Shown here one piece after another: positions 39,101-54,100 of a stretch of 64,000 bases of DNA (positions are counted from its first letter, which is position 1; every line of letters starts with the position of its first letter). The notes under the pieces are model-generated. The model made no database searches, had not been told where the DNA came from, and saw only the letters and a list, made by a program, of their open reading frames with translations. The DNA is from Harmothoe impar (lineage: Eukaryota; Annelida; Polychaeta; Phyllodocida; Polynoidae). A program made the position numbers and the translations under genes. The stretch covers positions 26,257,772 to 26,321,771 of the forward strand of contig OX381710.1 of the NCBI GenBank assembly GCA_947462335.1. The letters run 5' to 3'.

Positions 39101-42100
39101 GAGTGGAGCCGGGACAGGTACTCAGCCCTATATATAGGGGAGCTGGGGGTTTAACTGTCTACAACATAAAGACTGGACGTGTGATTAAACATCAGGGGTG
39201 GGTTGTCAATGAATACAACTTAATGAACAATTTGGCTTTTGGTATTATTGGGTATTTTCATTACTTGTTTAAAAAAACTGTTCCCGTATGGTTACAGTTT
39301 TGCAGTCATAGAGAGTAACCTTGCCATATGGTTAGAGCTTTGAAGTCATAGAGAGCAACCCTGCCGTATGGTTACAGTTTTGCCGTCATAGAGAGTAACT
39401 TACTCTTGCTTACTCAGTTGGACGTTGGATGTATATTTGAGAGATATCCCATCAGAACTGATGGAGTAGAAGATGATGGCAATCTGTATGTGCTGTGAGA
39501 GGTCAAAGTAAAAGCCTCCATTTCGAGAATCCTATATATGATAATCCCCCCAAATGAGGAAACCATAACCCTCTCATGAAGGGAATAACCCCATATTCCT
39601 GAGAAAACAGACAAGAATCCATGGATAGAGGCCACAAAAATCTTGGGTGCCACAGATACTCGTGTCATTTTGTTAATGCCTCTTTGAACAGTTGTAATCT
39701 GAAAGGGTTCTAGTCGATAAAATCCATTATTTTCCTGTCTAGGAGGATGTGAAGGATTTGACTGATATGTGATGTCATACTTTCAACACTTTAGTACCAA
39801 TGTAATTGTATTAGACCTGGGTTACAATCTATATTCAATATAATGATAGGCCTTATTGTACTGCTTATCACAATATGTGTATGGTCTTTTATATGATACC
39901 GTACTAGGGAGGGGGGGGGGGGTGTCGGCAGATTTGTGACATACTTTTCTAGGGGGTGTTTGGGAAAGTGTGACAAAGTGTGACATGGGGGTGGGGGGGG
40001 TCTTCAAAATGGCCAAAAAAGGCGTGACATACTAAATGGATCACCCCTAAGAATTTACTTACTGAAATGTGTTTAGATTGCTGTTGAAGTTTATCACGCT
40101 GACCGTGAGTCCAAATACGATGACATTTGATGGTCCATATGTCGAAACTTTGAATGTGACAATTTTGGAAGTCCGTGCAGGATTACCTCCATCCGTAGCT
40201 CTGACCGAAAAACTGTAGGTAGTACCACAGCTTAATACCTTGGCAGTTGCCTTCTTTCGCAAATTTCCTATTGCGGAAGAACAAAGAGAAACCATTTATA
40301 CACTTGTGTAAACTTAGAAGCCAATATGTATTCATCAAATACAAGAGCTTACTATAGTTTCATTTTGCTTTTATAGACTATTCAATTCCAAGCCAAGCCT
40401 GGTTCATATGAGGTCCCCCTACCAATTTCACCTGACCAGGCTGACAGGGGCAACTGGTTTCCGTCTATTATAACCACATGGGTGGTTACTCAAGATCCAG
40501 GCTTGGTTGCGCCCCCTATTTCTTCTACACATTTTAATGTAAATGGGTTCAATACTCTCAGTAAATTGCCTTTTAACAGCTCATCTCCTTTCCTAAATTT
40601 ATGGATCCGCCCCTGCATGTTACCCTTCCCTCCCAAAAGTGAAGAACTGCCAAAATCTGACTCTTCTGCCATGTGTACTTTAGAGCATAGGCATGTTGTT
40701 AAGGCTAAAGGGAAGATTCATGAGGAATGGTGTAAATAGCACTAGCGGACATACTCTCCTGGGAACGTGGACAAGAAAATCTTTCCAATCTTAAAAGCGG
40801 TAATCTTAAAAAAGTTTCCCTCCACATTTTAAGATAATTTTAAGATAATAACATTTATTTCAGATTGTCCTAGCATGACAATCTTAAATTGAAGGTTTCA
40901 AACACCAGATGGCACCACTGTATGAAACCTGGCGCAGTTGTCCATAGTTGTGTTTGATATCAGTTTTGAAGAAAGAAAGAAAAGAAAGAAAGAAAAGGGG
41001 TTTCAGGGGCAGAGAAAAACGGTAAGCATAAGTGGCGCCATCTAGAGCGGGTTTACCTAGGCGATAATCGACTTTAAGATGATCGCTTTTAAGGTTGGAA
41101 AGATTTTCTTGTCCATGTTCCCAGGAGAGTCTGTCCCGACGAGCAGTGTAAATAGGCCTCACCCGCTTGTAGGGCAGCTTTAATTGGGGGAGGGAGAGGA
41201 AATCTATTAAAAATAACTCACCTGCAGAATCTATTTGGAACAGTGGTTGGTACTGGAGGTCTAGTACTGTATATGTGAGTTGTGCATTAATGCCGTCATC
41301 AGCATCAGTTGCCACTGCCCGGAGAATGTTAACATTACTGTTAACTGTACATAGGACACTTGCTGTGTAGATGTTCACTGAGAATGTTGGATCATTGTCA
41401 TTGATATCAGTAACCCTGATTGTTACATCGACGCTGCCAGTTGTTGTGATGACAGTCCCAGGCACTGTCATCTGTACCTGTTGAAATGACAATCCCATTT
41501 TCCACAGGGTTAGGTTAAACATTTAACTGAAAATATAAAGCTTACTGAGATTTCCCTCTGATTCCTCCATTTTGATATGTGTTGACATTTATTAAGATGA
41601 CAGATTGGTATTGGATTAAGTACTGGTTGAGTTGGACTAAAACTGTTGACATAAAGTGAGTGTACATATAATTAAAGCTCCACAATGACACCTTCAACTC
41701 ATAGTAGACTAAAACAGCGCTACAAATGTGATTGGCAAACACTTGGTGAGAATGCTGCTTTAACCACGGGTATGCTTTTACCTGGCATTCAATATCATTG
41801 CCGTGTGTCTCACGGTCTAGTGCCTTCTGAACAGATATGATACCCGAGGAAGAGCCAACCTTCAGATAGGTTTTACAATCTGCAGAACTGACAAAGGAGA
41901 AGGTGGCCCCAGAAGAGCCTGGGATAGTGAGAAGATGTTTATCCACAGCCGTGTTTTCAGGATATTCTCTCAGATAGCGCATACTGAAACTACAGTTGTT
42001 TCTGACGTGAACCTGCAAATAGGCCAATGACAAGAAAAGGGCTCAAATCATATACTTTTAGAAATAGTGAAATATCATGCACTGTGGTGTATTTTGGAGT

Positions 42101-45100
42101 TCTTAACAGTGGAAAATCAGTGGTAAATTCTTAAATGTTTCCCTAAATTACGATTTCGAAGAACTGGTCAACTTTTATTAAACATTGTGTTTGATCTTTT
42201 AAGTTTTCAAGCTAAGGTTGTGTTGTGTTCATTGATACATATCCTTATAACTGTATAACCACATAGAAAATTGTGACTTCCTGTATAACTGAAAGAATCA
42301 CCTGTACCAAGAATAGAGATTGAAATGACATTGACAACGAAATTTGTATTATGGTTAGGTGGATGGATCTCGGGATGGACTTGATTATTTAACCAAGCAT
42401 ACTGTATAGAAGGTATATTATTACTAAGATAACATTCCTAGTACAGTAAAACTTCGCATATATGGGCTGTGGCTAGCACACAAGTCAGATCACCAGTGCG
42501 GCTTATAGGATCAGGGCAAAGTCAAGGTGCAGCTTTTACAGTATAATTACTACAGTATTAAAGTTGATCAGACCCCCTGTCAGGCTTATAAGATATTTCC
42601 AAAGTCTAGATGTGGCTATAATACGCGAATTCGGCTTATACGCGAGGTTTTATGGAATGTTGTACAGCACTTACCGTAACCGTCTTGCAGTCGTGTCTGA
42701 CAGGTACACCGGCATCCTTTACACAAAGGTAGAACAGCTGACTTCCAAAGCTTCCTTTCAGCTCTCCATTTGTCTTGACTACTCCACTTGCAGCATTCAC
42801 CGTAAAAAATGTGAACAGCGAGCCTGAAGCCGGACTCACGTACCACGAGAGTCTCGCATTGCTCCCCGTGTCTGCGTCAGTCGCGGTTGGAGTGAACAGG
42901 GTGGTGCCGGATGCAGTCGGGTCAGGGATACAGTGAGTGATCGGCCCACTTATGATCGGGTTATTGTCATTGACATCTGTCACTGTTATAGTTACCTAGA
43001 AATAAATGTGCCATAGATGCTTTGAAAATTGTATGAGTTTTAATGGGTTATTTTAAAGGTAAATGGAGATGGTATTTGATGTTAATGAGTTAATATTAGA
43101 GGGCTTGTTTTTGGGGTAGATTTAAGGTCTGTTGTGCCTTCCTAGAAGATGGACTGCATTGGCTTATAACTAATTTTCACAAACAATGGTATGTACTTTT
43201 GACATATGAATTGATACACAACTCTTGAAGTGGTGACTTACAGTTGCAGTAGTAATGAGCGGGGGATTTCCACTGTCCTTTGCCATAACTTTAAGTATAT
43301 GAGTGGCTGTTTTTTCCCGATCCAATAAAGATGGATTATCTACTACAATGTGCCCATTTGTTGCGACTATGCCAAATGGCGATGCCTCAATTGCATATGA
43401 TACCTGAAAAATTAAAATAGTTTGTAAATTTGAATATTCAAAGGTTACATTCCATTAGTTAGTCCTTCCAACATTCCGTTATTAACCAACACAGTTTACG
43501 CAATATATGCATCCGCAACCAAGATAAATACTCTCATTGTGCTAGACATATCATACACCTTCCATTCCATACATCTTTTAATTTGGGATTGCCTCCCATT
43601 GCTGAGGTTGAAATGGATTTCCACACCTTATGACCGTTCCACCCACCAAGTGCCCCTTATTTGGTTTACCTTCGGAGGCCTTATTTCTGATTCTCAATGT
43701 ACTTAAGCACTACCCTTTGCACTGAAATAAGACCAGTCTAGCTCTCTTCTAATCTATTATATCCTACTATAGAGTAACAAAGTCAATACAATACCGTTCC
43801 ATTCTCCCTGAAGTCTCTATCAGTGGCAGACATGGTGAGAACATGCTGCCCTGATGATGCATCCTCCGGTACTGATGCTGTTAGATCTTGCCCAGTAACA
43901 AAGACTGGGCTGTTATCATTGACATCTTCTATGTGTATGTGAAGGGTTGCCAAATTTGTCAGTGGCGGCTCTCCATTGTCTGTCACATTGAGCGTGGCTG
44001 TATACCTGTACAATCACAATAACTTACTCAAATGAATTATGTAGAATAGTTATGTTCCTCTGCCTAAACATATCTCCAGTGGCCCTAGTGACTAGACCAT
44101 GCCTTTGTACTAGTGTAAAGTGTAACAGGTTTCCAGGGGGAAATATCTGTTAAACGTCATCGATATTGGACAATGTACTAGTAATATTAGATACCCATGT
44201 AATTAACATCAGTGTCATACCAATTTCTTTCCTATGATACAACAGTTTCCCCGTGTTGTGAGTGTGAGGTTTGGGAATCTCACATTAATTGTTTAGCAAG
44301 TCACGATTATTTCTTGAATAAGTATAAAAAGGGTAGGAAGAAAGTTGAGGTCAGATAATCCAAATTTAAAAAAAGGAAGATTTTGTGACAAATGTGTCCA
44401 GAAAAGGTCATGAAAAATGGAAACTATATTCACCTGATTTCTCATATTACAATTAGCATTTCAGTGACTGCAATACTTACGCGGTAACTGCTTCCCGGTC
44501 AAAAGCCTTGTCGATGCTGAGTTGAAAGGTGTTCCCAAGGAGATTAACAACACCAATATGGTCATCAGAGTCGTTGAAGACTCCAAAGCTTAGCTTCGCA
44601 TTCATGTACACGTCTGCATCATAACCAGCACCCTTCATAACAGAAGTGCTGGTCTTCCCCTCTGGGAAACTAACAAACATACGAGGATGGTTAAAAAATG
44701 GCCGGTTGTCATTGGAATCAAGAATGTTAAAAGTCACAGTTGTCGTTCCAGACAGTCTTACTGTACCTTTGTCCACAGCTCTGACTATCAGAACACCGGT
44801 TCTATTAGTCTCATAATCAAGAGCTGGAGATGCAGATGTGCTGATGACCCCAGTTGTGATGTTAATAACAAAAGAACCATCTGCGTCCCCACCGATGACA
44901 AAATACTCGAGGTCAGCATTGACGGTGGAGTCGTCATCGTAAGCTGTGACTTGTAGTACTTCAACACCGCCTGTTATGTTCTCGTACACAGATGCCGAAA
45001 AGGTCTGATTGAAGTAGGGACAGTTGTCGTTAACATCGGTCAGGGTAACATTGATGGTGACCATTGTACTCCTCACGCTGCCATCACAACAGTTGTCCGA

Positions 45101-48100
45101 TGCTGTAACATTAACGTTGTACTCCCTAGGCCCCTTGTCATAATCAAGTACCTCTGCCACTTGGAACATCCCTGTGTCAGGCTGTACGATGAAGGCTGTG
45201 TCACCATTAGATGCAGTGTCAAATGTGACCTCACCGTGACATCCCTTATCGCGGTCAGTGGCTGTCAGATTCAGTATCGTGACACCAACAGCAGTGTCTT
45301 CAGCAATACTAACAGTTGTAGTCAGACCACTGGTAAATTCAGGATCGTATTCATTTGTACAGATGACAGTGACAACAACGGTTGTGGTCGCAGTTTGCGG
45401 TGGCATCCCTCGGTCGATTGCTTTTACTACTAGTCCATACACACTCTGGTTCTCACAGTCAAGTACAGCATTAACTACAATACTGTTGTCATTGAAGTAG
45501 AAGTCAGTGGAACCCTGACTGGGCACAATACTGAAGGTGTGATTGGCATTAAGCCCCTCATCTGCATCTGAGGTAGAGAGAGTGAGTACAACAACCTCTG
45601 AAGTAGAGTTCTCCATGACTTCTGCAGAATAGTTGGCAGCTACAAACCGGGGACAGTTGTCATTCACATCAGTGATGGTGATGATTGCACTGGTCTCGAC
45701 GTATAAACCTGAGTCGCTCGCTCTAACAGTCAAATTATATTCGGCTGTAACCTCTCGATCCAGAGCCCCATTGACTATGAGAACGCCTGATGATGCATCA
45801 AGGCGGAATGCATCATCTGTGTTACCACTCGTTATACTCCAAACAGTGACACCATCAGCGGTTAGCGCATCATCAGCATCTGTGGCATTCATGGTGAGGA
45901 CGACTAATCCGGCTGAGGCATCTTCAGAAACATCTGCGATATATCCACCTGAGGGTTCAATAATCACCGGAGGGTGTTCATTCACACCTTTTACAAGGAC
46001 TCCAACATAAGCTGTTCCTGTAAGTTCAGCTGTTGGACTCTGGTCGGTAGCAGTTACGGTTAGAGCATAACTCTTGGTGTTTTCAAAGTCTAAGCTCGAG
46101 GAGAGAGTTATATGCCCACTAACTTCATCTATGGCGAATTTCCCTTCGGCATTTCCTGCACTGATATTGTAGGTTATGTTGCTGTTCATGCCTATGTCAA
46201 TGTCGCTGCAGTTGACGTCAACCAGTGACGTGCCAACGGTTGTGTTCTCTAACCAAGTTACAGAGTAAGGACTGTCATTGCATAACGGAGTGTTGTCGTT
46301 CTCATCCAATACTGTCACATTCAGTGTCGTGGTTGCGGATAAAGCGCTGTCTGTGGCTGTGATCTCTAACGAGAAATAATCGGTTGTTTCCCTATCCAAT
46401 CTTTTCTGAACGGTGACAGCTCCATCTGACTCCATTGAGAACTTTGCTTCATTATTTCCGCCGGTAATTGCAAATGATACAGTGTCACCTCTATCCTCAT
46501 CTGTAGCTGAAATGTTTGCGCCAATCGCTTGTCCTAACGTATAACCTTCCGATATCGAAACAGTATATGATGGACTGCTAAATACCGGAGTGTGTTCATT
46601 AACATTTGTAATGCTTACTTGGGCGCTGATCTGTTCCGACAGGCCTCCTCCATCGCTCACATTAACAGCTAGCTGAAATAGAGTATGGGATTCGTAATCA
46701 ACTGCCGTGCTGTTTGACACTACTATCCCAGTTCCTGACACCTCAAATGCACCATTGTGGTTTCCACTAACTATTTCAAAAGTCAGAGCAGCATTGTTTC
46801 CTTCATCAGCATCAGAACAGTTCAGAGCAATGGAACTGAGCACTGTACCATTTGCAGAGTTTTCTGCTAGTATTTGATGTTGTAGGACTTGAGTACACAC
46901 TGGAGAGTTGTCATTAGTGTCATTCACAGTCACTGTGAGTGTGGCATTGGCTGAATTTGTTCCTACTTCCTCAACAGCGTTAACTGTGAGTGTGTAACTA
47001 GCAGTTGTCTCTCGGTCAAGGGAGGCTCGCACGGCTACATCCCCAGTGTCTGAGTCTATGATGAAATGTCCTGCACTATTCCCTTCTATGATGGTATGCA
47101 CCAACTTGCCATGTCCAGCCTGCACAGAGTCACTGTCTGTAGCACTCACAGTAGCAATTTGTGTACCTATAGTGGCATCCTCGCTTACAGATACTGCGAA
47201 ACTACTGCTGCTGAACACTGGGCCAGCCTCATTCACCGGAGTCACTTCCACCTTGAAGGTTACTGTAGCGCTGAAGGTGCCATCAGTGATGTTCACATAG
47301 CCTTCATAAGAAGTCACTCTTTCATAGTCAAGTGCACCTAGAATATCAAGATATGCCATAAGCTACTACAAAGTAAGATAAGGGAAGTGATGTATTTGAC
47401 AATCAGGTTTATGGATTATGCAAGCTACCAAAGTTTTTGAGATTTTCTTTGGGTCTGGCCTTAACAAATAAGAGGCCTATCTAGAATAGGCCATGCAGTA
47501 CTCAGTTCCTCAAAAACCGACCAATAGAATGCCCTAGATGTATTTAACGGTTATCTAAGGTTGTGAACTGTTGGAGCTCCTTAATGTTTGATCCATTTTG
47601 CACATGAATTCAAACCTGACCATCACCTACATTACTGGGTTTAGCCAACATTGCTCTGAAACTATGTATACATACATTGCTAAGTCATTATGTTCACAGC
47701 TTGATCGCCCATACAAAAACCCTTGTTTGAAAAATTGTTATAAGACCAGTTATAGAGAGAAATATGCATAAAACGAAGTAGTCCTACCTGCGGTTGATAA
47801 TTCACTCCCAACAACTGTGATGTTTCCATCATCTGGCGACACCACAACACTATAACTCAGCGTGTTATGCACTGCTGATATATCAGCGTCCGTACAATTG
47901 ATCGTGGTCAGGGTTGTCGCAGCTGTAAAGTGTACAAAGGTCGATTACAGATAAGAAAATTACCTAAAACATTGTTATAAAACACCTTATGTCTCCAAGA
48001 TGCGAGGTACAGCTCAATCGGCAGCTCTAATTCCTGACTTATGGTGGCTGATAAATCTCTCTTTAACAGATGCTGATTCACCCTTACACACAGAAAAGAA

Positions 48101-51100
48101 GTAGAATCACTGTAACTCCCGATGTGATCACTGAGGTAACTCTCCCCAGGACTCTAACGTGACTCAGGACTCTAAAATTACTCTATAATGACTCTGTTCT
48201 AAGACTCCCTAATGATTGGGACTCACTTTAGAGTTGTGGGGAGAGTTACCTCAGTGATCGGGGCTGGACTCCCATTTGAGAGTTACAGTGATCCTACTTC
48301 TTCTCTCTGTGTACAGATACTGAGCGAATCTTTAGGCCCCTGAATATTATAGCATTATAGCATTTATAAGGTTGAATCACGGTCCTAAAGAAATACACTA
48401 TATACCACCTGCAACCTCTACTTCAAGGCGAGGAGACCCTTACATGTTAGGTAGCATATAAGATTGCGTTTCGCTTAAGGCAGGAGCTTTGATAAGCTAC
48501 TTTAGTATTGATCGTACAAGATAAGAGATTGAGTTCAGCCCAGAATTTAGAGATAAGCGATTGGCTACATGGCGATTTGGATTTTACTAAAGACTGGCAC
48601 AAAAGCTGCTGCCATGTAAGTAGCATATGGAAATGTCACTTTTTATCAGTCTCTTACTGTCATCTCTAGTATGTGAGTAGTATGTGGAGAGATGGGTTAT
48701 TACCAGGCTATTGTACCACAGCTGCTACCATGTAAGTAGCATATGGAAATGGCACTTTTCATCAGTCCCTCACTGTCATCTCTAGTATGTGAGTAGTATG
48801 TGGAGAGATGGGTTATTACCAGGCTATTGTACCATAGCTGCTGCCATGTAAGTAGCATATGGAAATGTCAATTTTTATCAGTCCCTTATCATCATCTCTG
48901 GTGTGTGAGTAGTATATGGGGAGATTACCAGGCTATTGTACCTGAGTACCATAGCTGCTGATAAATAAGTAGCATACGGAAAAGTCACTTTTTATCAGCA
49001 TCATCTTTCGGCTATAATATTGTACCTCGCATGCTAAAGTATGAGTAGTGTACATTGGAATGTCAATTTTTATCAGACTAACATCATTTATTATCAGGTC
49101 ATGGCACCTAGTTTACTGAGGTGTAATCTAGTATATCAGAAAGTAAATATCATTGCCTATTCATGTGGCTACAGAAATAGCACTACGGAGCCTCTTGTAC
49201 ACTAGACATTCAATCCTGTCCTTTTAATACTCAGATAATCACTATGTACCATTCGGCACACTTGGCTTATATGCAAGGTTTAACCATACTTTAGCAGCTA
49301 TTCAAATATTCTTAACTTTAACTTAAGTGTAGACACCCTCCCCCTTTTGAATAGGGTATGTTACATTACCTGCAGCTTCTGCCGTAGACAGGAGAACGTA
49401 GCCCTGAGTGCAGGATGGTGTGTTGTCATTCACATCCGTGACAGTAACATTAACAGTTGAGGTTCCTGTGCGAGGAGAATCGACATCCCCATCGACAGCC
49501 AACACGGTGATTGCGAGTGGTAAATTGTTGTTTTCTACCTCGTAGTCTATTGGGCATCTCAAACTAATCTGGCCCGAGGCAGAGTCGATGACGAAGTATT
49601 TCGATGAATTGCTACCTGTAAGAGGAATAGTTTCACATAACGCTTCTGAAGTCGATTTGATCAGAGTTCAATTGCTCCATTGAGAACTCTGTCTGATATA
49701 ACCTTCAGCAGAACCATCTGTATGGCCGAATTAGTCTCTAATGCTTTGAAAATGGTGGCATGAATTATCAGTACAATAATTGATTTGAAGACACGTGAGC
49801 CATTAATGCATTCTAGGATATCAACTGTTAACTCATAAATCAGTGCAATTGCTAGATATTTAAGTTAACACAGAAAATAAGCAGTGACTTGGATCTCTGT
49901 AGAACCACAAATTGTCATGTAAATACTCACTCTCTATGGAGTATGTCACATCCCCTTGGACTCCATAGTCTGTGTCGTTGACGCTAACGAGAGCTACAGC
50001 GGTTCCTGCAGCACTGTCTTCACTCTACACAATGGGATGCAGAAAGCGTATTGACACTCTACTCATGCACAATTTTAACTTATAGGTATTATAAGAGACA
50101 TACGTTCTACAAAGTAAAAAACAAAGTTGAGTTAAACTTAGGTAAGCCTAACAATTTCGTCTCTTTTGAATAGAACGCTTTTCACATTCAAAGTGTGAAG
50201 CCCAGATAGTCCTGAATAAACAAAGTTGAGTTAAACTTAGGTAAGCCTAACACATTTTCCCTTTTTTGAATAGCACGTTTTTCCCATTCCAAGTGGTAAG
50301 CTTTACCCCAGATAGCCCTGAAGCTGGAATCCTTACCAGAGTTGCTGTTAGTGATACAGAGCCTGGGTCATGTTGGTTTATGGGCGTTACGGCAACCACT
50401 AGAGACGCTGTACCATAGAGAGGGCCCGCAGTGGTCCCCCCATCCGACACCTGTTTGTCAGAGCAAATGCAGGGATATAGTTGAAAAAGTAATACCGTAT
50501 TCGACCTAATAAGCGCCCTCCCCCTAATAAGCGCCCCCCCCCTTTTTTGCAGATTTCCCCCCAGAATTTTTGCATTTTTTCTTGATGTTCCTGCGATTTT
50601 ATTACTGTTTTTCGAGCATTTATGTGCCATGGAGCACTTGATACCTATGCAGGTTTGAGGTGAAGCCAAGTGTGAAGGTATTGGGGTGATTAAAGCCTTG
50701 TCGAAGTCACTAAGAAGGTCCAGTGGGGGGCGCTTATTAAAATGAATATTTGAGGCTGATTTTTCCACTCAAAATAATATCTTAAGCGCCCAGGGCGCTT
50801 ATTACGTCGAATACGGTATTGATTATTTAACAGTGCAACCATGAACCCATCAACTGTTTGTTTTGGAAGTTTACCTTAAACTTGTAAGATAGCCTTTTAA
50901 TTCAGAATACTGTAGTCTAAGGTGTGGTCAAACTAGTCATAGACAAGAGTGAATTGCACAACCTTTATTCGTCATTTCCTGTTTCACAACTGTTTTGACC
51001 AGGCCTACTATCACCGCAAGACAATATTAAAAATATATACATGTTCAACATAATTCATGGCCGGAGTACTTAAATGTGATTTGAAGTACGCGTTATGTCT

Positions 51101-54100
51101 ACTAGTTAGAATCTGGATGAATAATTGATAATCGTTAATTTTAAATTAAAAAATTACTTAGAAACAGGGGAGGGGTGTATCAGTGAGGAGACAGTAATTT
51201 TGTCAAATACACAATGTACAACACACTACTGTATAGTCACTTGCTAGTACCTGTACTTGCATACTGTACTTGGCTGGGTCGTCCCCTCCAACATCCAGAT
51301 CTATGGCCTGTGCTATCTTCACATCCCCCGTGCTGTTGTCGATCAGGAACTTTCCCTGTGAGTCTCCACTGAGGATGAGGTAGCTGAAGGTGGGGGTGCT
51401 AGCATCACCGTCCGTAACACTGCTTAGCGAACCTACCACCTGAAAGTGAAATATGTATACATTTCTACGATGCAATCTCAAGAAATCATTAAACATCCAT
51501 GTTTAATTGCTGAACTCTTGATAAGTACTCAGGATCATTGACACTATGGCAATAAAATCATTGGATTGTTTGTTTATAGAATGCTAAATATCTGAATAAA
51601 TACAAATCTTACTGTGCCAACGGTGGCATTCTCATTCACTGAGAAAACGTGTACGCCAGATGCAAAAACAGGATCGTGCTCATTGACGTCAGTAATGGCT
51701 ATGGTGACATTAGACTCAATGGACTTTTGCGGGTTACCGGAATCGGTGGCTCTAGCGGTAACTGTATACGAGGTAACATTGTTTACTCCGTCTGCCTCAT
51801 AAGGCGTAAAGCCTGTCCTGATCACCCCACTCGCTGAGTCAACCACAAAGGCAGAGCTGACAGAGTTCATCTGATCTGTTATGAGTAGAAAAATATATAG
51901 GAAATCAATAGGATGAATCATATATAGTTGAGGTCGATTAAATTCAGAATTATGTACTATTTCAGCAGTTTGATAAAGGTTTTTAGAACCTCTAATACTG
52001 ATTTACATTATTTGATAAAGATTTGCAATGCTAATTAGAAAGTTCAAAACAATGACCTTACAAAAAATGTATACAATTCAGTCAATGCTTCAAAACAATA
52101 CATGACAGCTTGACTGAAAGCATTAGGATTTAAAAAAAAGATATATCTAAGCATATATATATAACCATTTATTTACCATCAACAATGCCTACGATGGAAT
52201 AGGTCATGTCCCCTGAACCAGTGGCATTCAGTGTGTACACTGCCGTCCCCAGGGACACAGTCTCTGCTACAGAGAGACTCTGAGATGAAGGATCTTCATT
52301 CCATGAGGGTGTCACTTCATTAACATCAGTTACCTGATTAGCAAATCAAACAATTATGATATTATGAATAATTACACCCTTACTTATCTATAGTTAATGA
52401 ATCTAGACCTTGGGCAGTACAAGGTTTTAAGGGTTTCAATTGGTTTACACTGAACTTGGCCTACTAATTCACAGAGTAATTCACAGAGTACGTGAACAAG
52501 TAGTTGAATGTCTTGCAATCATATCTAAATGGAGCGGGAAAATAAGTGGCTTACTATTCCACACGACCAAGGATATTCCCCTGTACGTTTAAAGTTTAGC
52601 CTAGCTATTCCTGGGAAATGGACATGTTCAGGATGATTGATATAATTATGAAAACAAATGACGAGAAAGGGTTGATAATGAACTTACTTTGACATTGACG
52701 GTTGCAATGGCAGTTTTCCGGGTAGAGCCCCCAATGTTATCAGTTGCAGTGACGGTTAGGTCATATAATAACTTGGTTTCATAATCCAGCGAATTGCTAC
52801 TCAATTTCAATTCACCAGTTGAGTTGTCTAAAGTGAACTTATTCGACACATCGTCACCAGCAGTTATTTCATATGTCACAGTAGATCCAGTGGCATCTCC
52901 ATCGGAGCAAGAAACATTGGCAATGGATGTATCTGTAAAAGCGAAAATAGTTTTTTTTGGTGTAGTATGTGTCACCACAAATTACTGCGAGGTTCTCATT
53001 TTGAAACAGGCAACATACATTTAACTTATCTTTACTTAAATCTGTGAATTATTCAGATTTTCTAAAATGTCAAATTTATTAAATCTATATAAGCCTTTTT
53101 TTCTCTCTCCGACTCGGCTTAGAGGTAGGGCTCACAAAATATGTAGGGTTTACAGTAGATGGAGTAAGAGCATTCGATGGGGCGAGAGCATTAGATGGAT
53201 TGGTAGTATTAGATGGTTTGGAAGCATTAGATAGTGTTGGTTATTTGTTAACTTAGATAAGTGGTAGCATTAAATCATATACTTACCCACAGCTGAGTTC
53301 TCATCTATGACAGCAAACAGCTGATCGGGATTACACACAGGGGTGATGTCATTTACATCAGTGACAAACACCGTAACAGTTCCCGTCACAGAATTTCCCA
53401 GTTCATTTACAGCCTTCACTGTCACCACGTAAGTTGTTGAGTTTTCAGATGAGTCGCGATCTAGCAAGGCTTTTGTTCTTAGAGTTCCTGTATCACTTCC
53501 AATTGTGAAAAGTCCTGATGCATTGCTCCCCCCTTTAACAGGACATAACAATGTTCTATTAGTCAAGAGGCCGCATGTTTCATGCGCAGATGAGGTGTAC
53601 ATATAACCATTGAACATCATTCAATGTCCTGCAGGGTGCAATATCTTTACACTGATTAGGAAAATGGAGGTAGATGAGAGGAAAGAAATGCGTATTCTGA
53701 GATTTCGAAACCCAAAATTATTAGTATTATTTTTTTATTCTTAGTTTCTTTTCACAACAATGTAAGACTGCCCAGCTAACAAAAAAACTTTATTTTACAT
53801 CGAAATAACATTTTAAACTTTACATAACGTTATGCCATACTAAAGAACCTCAGAAAAACGTTGACATATAACGTTATATAACGTTATAAAATGGTGTATA
53901 ACGTTATTTGTTTACTGGGTGGTGAGCTAAATAACTTCAAGGTTAAATATTTTTTTACCTGCATCAGTGGTAGACACAACAGAATACACCAGTGCCCCAA
54001 CAGCTTCAGAAGCCTTTACAGTGACAATAGCTGTGCCGCACGCTACATCTTCCAGGATGGTGTAGTTTCCTTGGTCGGCACTTGCACCATTAGACGTCCA

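Larger units (their letters stand above)
47338..49369 (-). other. Cadherin introns with repeats
   Basis: Only exon 47,788-47,922 (TTLTTINCTDADISAVHNTL, phase 1/1) is found here. The rest holds the inverted repeat at 48,087 and the tandem array at 48,605. Confidence 0.75.

Noticed and set aside
39532..39668. Minus ORF MTRVSVAPKIFVASIHGF... as an extra exon
   Set aside because: No convincing acceptor, and its frame differs from that of the supported exon 39,404-39,531.
44687..47341. Plus-strand ORFs opposite the giant exon
   Set aside because: Shadow frames of the cadherin coding strand.
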